Position numbers and translations under genes: made by a program
Shown: positions 61,524-64,000 of the stretch, one piece after another
How positions within the stretch are numbered: position 1 is the stretch's first letter
Layout of the letters: each line of letters opens with the position of its first letter
Origin: Brevibacterium renqingii
Lineage (GTDB): Bacteria; Actinomycetota; Actinomycetes; Actinomycetales; Brevibacteriaceae
Length of the DNA stretch: 64,000 nt
Assembly (NCBI RefSeq): GCF_017808105.1
Contig: NZ_JADBHF010000001.1
Location: 1 to 64,000 of the forward strand
Reading direction: 5' to 3'
Notes under the pieces: generated by a model
Told to the model about the DNA's origin: nothing
Databases searched by the model: none
What the model saw: only the letters and a program-made list of their open reading frames with translations

Positions 61524-62894
61524 ATGGATGTTGTCTCCTCCCTCACCTCCGCCCTGCCGGCCTCGGCAGTCATCACCGATCCCGATTCGATGGACGCCTA
61601 CCGCTGGGATCGGGCGAACGATCCCGACGCCGGAGTGCCGCTGGCGGTGGTCCGAGCGAATTCGACCGAAGAGGTGCAGACGGTGGTCCGCATCGCCGCC
61701 GAGGCGAAGGTTCCGATCGTGCCCCGCGGAGCCGGCTCCGGACTCTCGGGCGGCAGCTCGGCGATCTCCGGGGGCATCGTGCTCTCCCTCGATCGGATGC
61801 GCGAGATCAGCATCGATCCGATCACCCGGATGGCCGTCGTCCAGCCCGGCGCGTTCAACGCCGAGGTCAAGGCCGCCGCGGCCGAGCACGGCCTGTGGTA
61901 CCCGCCGGACCCCTCCTCCTTCGAGTTCTGCTCGATCGGCGGCAACATCGCCACGAACGCGGGCGGCCTGTGCTGCGTGAAATACGGGGTGACCACGGAC
62001 TATGTGCTCGGTATGACCGTCGTCCTCGCCGACGGCCGGGCGGTCGAGCTCGGCGGCCCCCGGCTCAAGGACGTTGCGGGCCTGCCCCTGACGAAGCTCT
62101 TCGTCGGCAGCGAGGGCACGCTCGGTGTGATCACCGAGGTGACCCTGCGCCTCATCCCCGCCCAGCTGCCGCCGACGACCGTGGTCGCGATGTTCCGCAG
62201 GCTCGACGACGCCACGAAGGCCGTGCTCGACATCGCCCGCGAGATGCGGCCCTCGATGCTCGAATTCATGGACCGCGCCTCGATCAACGCCGTCGAAGAC
62301 GAACTGCGCATGGGTCTCGACCGTGAGGCCGAGGCGATGCTCGTCATGCAGTCCGACGAGCCCGGCGAGCATTCGGGGGTGCAGGCGGCCCGGCTGCAGG
62401 AGATCTGCTCGCTCAACACGGCCTCCGAGTGCTATCTCACAGAGGACCCCGATGAGGGTGAGGCCTTCGTCACCGCCCGCCGCATCGCGATCCCCGCGGT
62501 GGAGAAGAAGGGCGCGCTGCTGCTCGAGGACGTCGGGGTGCCGCTGCCGAAGCTCGGCGACCTGGTGCTCGGCATCGAGAGGATCGCCGCCGAACGCGAG
62601 GTGACGATCGCCGTCATCGCCCATGCCGGCGACGGCAACACCCATCCCCTGCTCGTCCTCGATCCGAAGGACGAAGAGCAGCAGAAGCGTGCGCAGATCG
62701 CCTACGGCGAGGTCATGGACCTGGCCACCGGCCTCGGCGGCACGATCACCGGCGAGCACGGCGTCGGCCGACTCAAGGCCCCTTGGCTCGCGCCCTACCT
62801 CGGCGAGGACGTCATGGAGCTCAACCACCGGATCAAGCAGGCCCTCGATCCCGACAACATCTTCAACCCCGGGTCGGTGTACACAGGACTGTGA
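61524..62894 (+). CDS. FAD-binding oxidase, GlcD/D-lactate dehydrogenase type
   Basis: The 456-residue flavoprotein has the PCMH FAD domain (VPIVPRGAGSGLSGGSSAISGGIVLSLDRM, GGNIATNAGGLCCVKYG, LFVGSEGTLGVITEVTLRL) and the GlcD-type cap ending in HAGDGNTHPLL, GTITGEHGVG and DPDNIFNPGSVY. It oxidises a 2-hydroxyacid such as glycolate or D-lactate. The two partner subunits (GlcE, GlcF) are not nearby, so it may act alone. Start: ATG at 61524; the ribosome binding site is weak. Confidence 0.9.
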   Translation: MDVVSSLTSALPASAVITDPDSMDAYRWDRANDPDAGVPLAVVRANSTEEVQTVVRIAAEAKVPIVPRGAGSGLSGGSSAISGGIVLSLDRMREISIDPITRMAVVQPGAFNAEVKAAAAEHGLWYPPDPSSFEFCSIGGNIATNAGGLCCVKYGVTTDYVLGMTVVLADGRAVELGGPRLKDVAGLPLTKLFVGSEGTLGVITEVTLRLIPAQLPPTTVVAMFRRLDDATKAVLDIAREMRPSMLEFMDRASINAVEDELRMGLDREAEAMLVMQSDEPGEHSGVQAARLQEICSLNTASECYLTEDPDEGEAFVTARRIAIPAVEKKGALLLEDVGVPLPKLGDLVLGIERIAAEREVTIAVIAHAGDGNTHPLLVLDPKDEEQQKRAQIAYGEVMDLATGLGGTITGEHGVGRLKAPWLAPYLGEDVMELNHRIKQALDPDNIFNPGSVYTGL

Positions 62895-63002
62895 GAGAGC
62901 GTCCGCACCCGCAGATCATGTGATCTTCCTCGCCGCGCGGGGGTCCGAGCCGAGACCGAGGTCACCTCGTCTTCGGGATGGGCCGGGGTACGGCATATGA
63001 TG

Positions 63003-63017
63003 GTGGAATCATTCCAC
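63003..63017. promoter_or_regulatory. Perfect palindrome upstream of mevalonate kinase
   Basis: GTGGAAT-C-ATTCCAC is a perfect 15-bp palindrome ending 20 bp before the ATG of the mevalonate kinase gene. It could be an operator near the promoter or a short hairpin in the leader. Confidence 0.5.
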
Positions 63018-63037
63018 AGACCCCGAAACGCTTCTGC

Positions 63038-64000
63038 ATGCACAATTCCTCTCAGACCGATCCGCCTCCGACCGCTGCGGGCACCGCCCAGGGCTTCGCC
63101 CATGCGAAGGCGATCCTGTTCGGCGAACACGCAGTCGTCTACGGCTCGCCCGCCGTGGCCGTGCCGCTGCACGGGCTCGGGGTGCAGGCCGATATCCGCC
63201 GGTCACCCGCTCAGGAGACCCGGATCGAGAGCCAGCTCTTCTCCGGCACCGCCCAGACCGCACCCGAACCGATGGGGCCCGTCGTCGCGGGTCTGAGAGC
63301 CGCCCTCTCGGCCGTCGACGACCCCGACGCCGAGGTGGAGCTGCTCATCCGCTCAGCGATCCCGCACAGCCGGGGACTGGGGTCGAGCGCGGCCGTGGCC
63401 ACCGCCGTCGCCCGAGCCGTGGCGAACCTCGAAGCCACCGTCTTCGCCGAGGAGACCCTCCACGAGATCGTGCAGGCCGCCGAGGCCGTCGCGCACGGCC
63501 GGCCCAGCGGCATCGACGCCTGGGCCGTGGCCAAGCCCGCCCCGATCCGGTTCCAGACCGGGTGCGCCGAGACCATCGACGTGGGCGAGCGGCTCGTCTT
63601 CGTCCTCGCGGACTCCGGCCATCACGGCTCCACCGCCGAGGCGGTCGGAGGGGTCCGTGCCCGCCGCGATGCGGATCCCTCGCGCATCGGGGCGACCATC
63701 AGCCGGCTGGCCGAACTCACCGATGCCGCCGTCGACGACATCCGCTCCGGCGATCGGGTCACGATCGGCTCGCGCATGCTCGAGGCCCACGGTCTGCTCG
63801 GCGGCCTCGGGGTCTCGACCCCGACCTTGGACGCCCTCGTCGACGCAGCCACCGCGGCCGGAGCCCATGGTGCCAAGCTCACCGGCGGCGGCCTCGGCGG
63901 CTGCGTGCTGGCTCTGGCCGATGACGACGAAGCCGCCGAGGAGCTGGCGGAGGCGCTGCGCGCCGCGGGAGCACCGCGCACCTGGACGACGGAGGTCAGA
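63038..64000 (+). CDS. mvk: Mevalonate kinase, 3' end outside window
   Basis: This GHMP kinase is open for 321 codons to the window edge. AKAILFGEHAVVYGSPAVAVPL at residues 23-44 and the ATP-binding loop PHSRGLGSSAAVATAVARAV near 109 identify mevalonate kinase, as does the C-terminal GAKLTGGGLGGCVLAL. It makes mevalonate 5-phosphate for isoprenoids. Most actinobacteria use the MEP route, so a mevalonate pathway is informative; the rest of the operon (decarboxylase, phosphomevalonate kinase, isomerase) should follow to the right. Little of the gene should be missing. Confidence 0.9.
   Translation, partial: MHNSSQTDPPPTAAGTAQGFAHAKAILFGEHAVVYGSPAVAVPLHGLGVQADIRRSPAQETRIESQLFSGTAQTAPEPMGPVVAGLRAALSAVDDPDAEVELLIRSAIPHSRGLGSSAAVATAVARAVANLEATVFAEETLHEIVQAAEAVAHGRPSGIDAWAVAKPAPIRFQTGCAETIDVGERLVFVLADSGHHGSTAEAVGGVRARRDADPSRIGATISRLAELTDAAVDDIRSGDRVTIGSRMLEAHGLLGGLGVSTPTLDALVDAATAAGAHGAKLTGGGLGGCVLALADDDEAAEELAEALRAAGAPRTWTTEVR

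Noticed and set aside
59774-62326. 850-codon open frame on the plus strand, antisense to the polymerase gene
   Set aside because: Composition is that of a shadow frame in high-GC DNA (runs of Arg, Gly, Pro, Asp). The true genes on both strands have clear domains, and the tail of this frame is just another frame of the GlcD-type gene.

Overview
The window is high-GC, gene-dense DNA. It uses many GTG and TTG starts, start-stop overlaps are frequent, and the gene content is chromosomal. The mix of enzymes (mevalonate kinase, an IdeR/DtxR-type iron box, DUF6230/DUF6114 surface proteins, a DUF222/HNH protein, an AceE-like protein) points to an actinobacterium. My best inference is a Micrococcales member close to Brevibacterium, but no rRNA or other marker is present to prove it. 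I found no tRNA, rRNA, CRISPR array, prophage or transposase. About 56 protein genes are supported, one of them broken and one cut by the right edge.

Left part (1-20.5 kb). Two 35-bp-spaced direct repeats lie at the very edge, followed by an orphan ABC ATPase and IclR and GntR regulators. Next is an etfB-etfA-cytochrome b operon, whose last product carries four copies of an RGLPRV...PWPPEG motif; it faces a divergent AsnC-type regulator. An iron-uptake pair follows (siderophore-interacting protein fused to a methyltransferase-like domain, and a lipoprotein) behind an iron box. Then come a TetR regulator with a YqeB-like membrane protein, a three-gene 2-oxoacid dehydrogenase operon (E1 alpha, E1 beta, E2), an MFS sugar porter with a FUSC-type protein, and a DUF3311/sodium:solute symporter pair.

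Middle (20.5-44.4 kb). A compact acyl cluster (AMP ligase, beta-ketoacyl synthase, acyl-CoA dehydrogenase-like) faces a TetR-DUF6204-winged-helix operon across two tandem operator-like dyads. A phosphonate catabolic operon follows (transporter, phosphonoacetaldehyde dehydrogenase, LysR, FAD oxidase), but its first gene, phosphonoacetate hydrolase, has lost its 5' end next to a palindromic element. Then come a succinate-semialdehyde dehydrogenase, an AGCS symporter, an ACC deaminase operon with an AceE/transketolase-like protein and its GntR regulator, an M20 carbamoylase-type hydrolase with a LysR regulator, and a second AGCS symporter.

Right part (44.4-64 kb). A DUF6230-DUF6114-secreted protein operon has a clear promoter. 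It is followed by a glutamine amidotransferase/DUF2871 pair, 8-oxoguanine deaminase opposite a nucleobase permease with a structured intergenic region, a DUF222/HNH protein, a HAD phosphatase, an M50 peptidase, a Gfo/Idh/MocA oxidoreductase, a PhzF/ICMT-like pair, a VanZ-family protein, an unusual family A DNA polymerase, a GlcD-type FAD oxidase and the 5' part of mevalonate kinase. Overall this is a metabolic region: amino-acid, organic-acid, purine and phosphonate use, each block next to its own regulator and usually a palindromic operator candidate.
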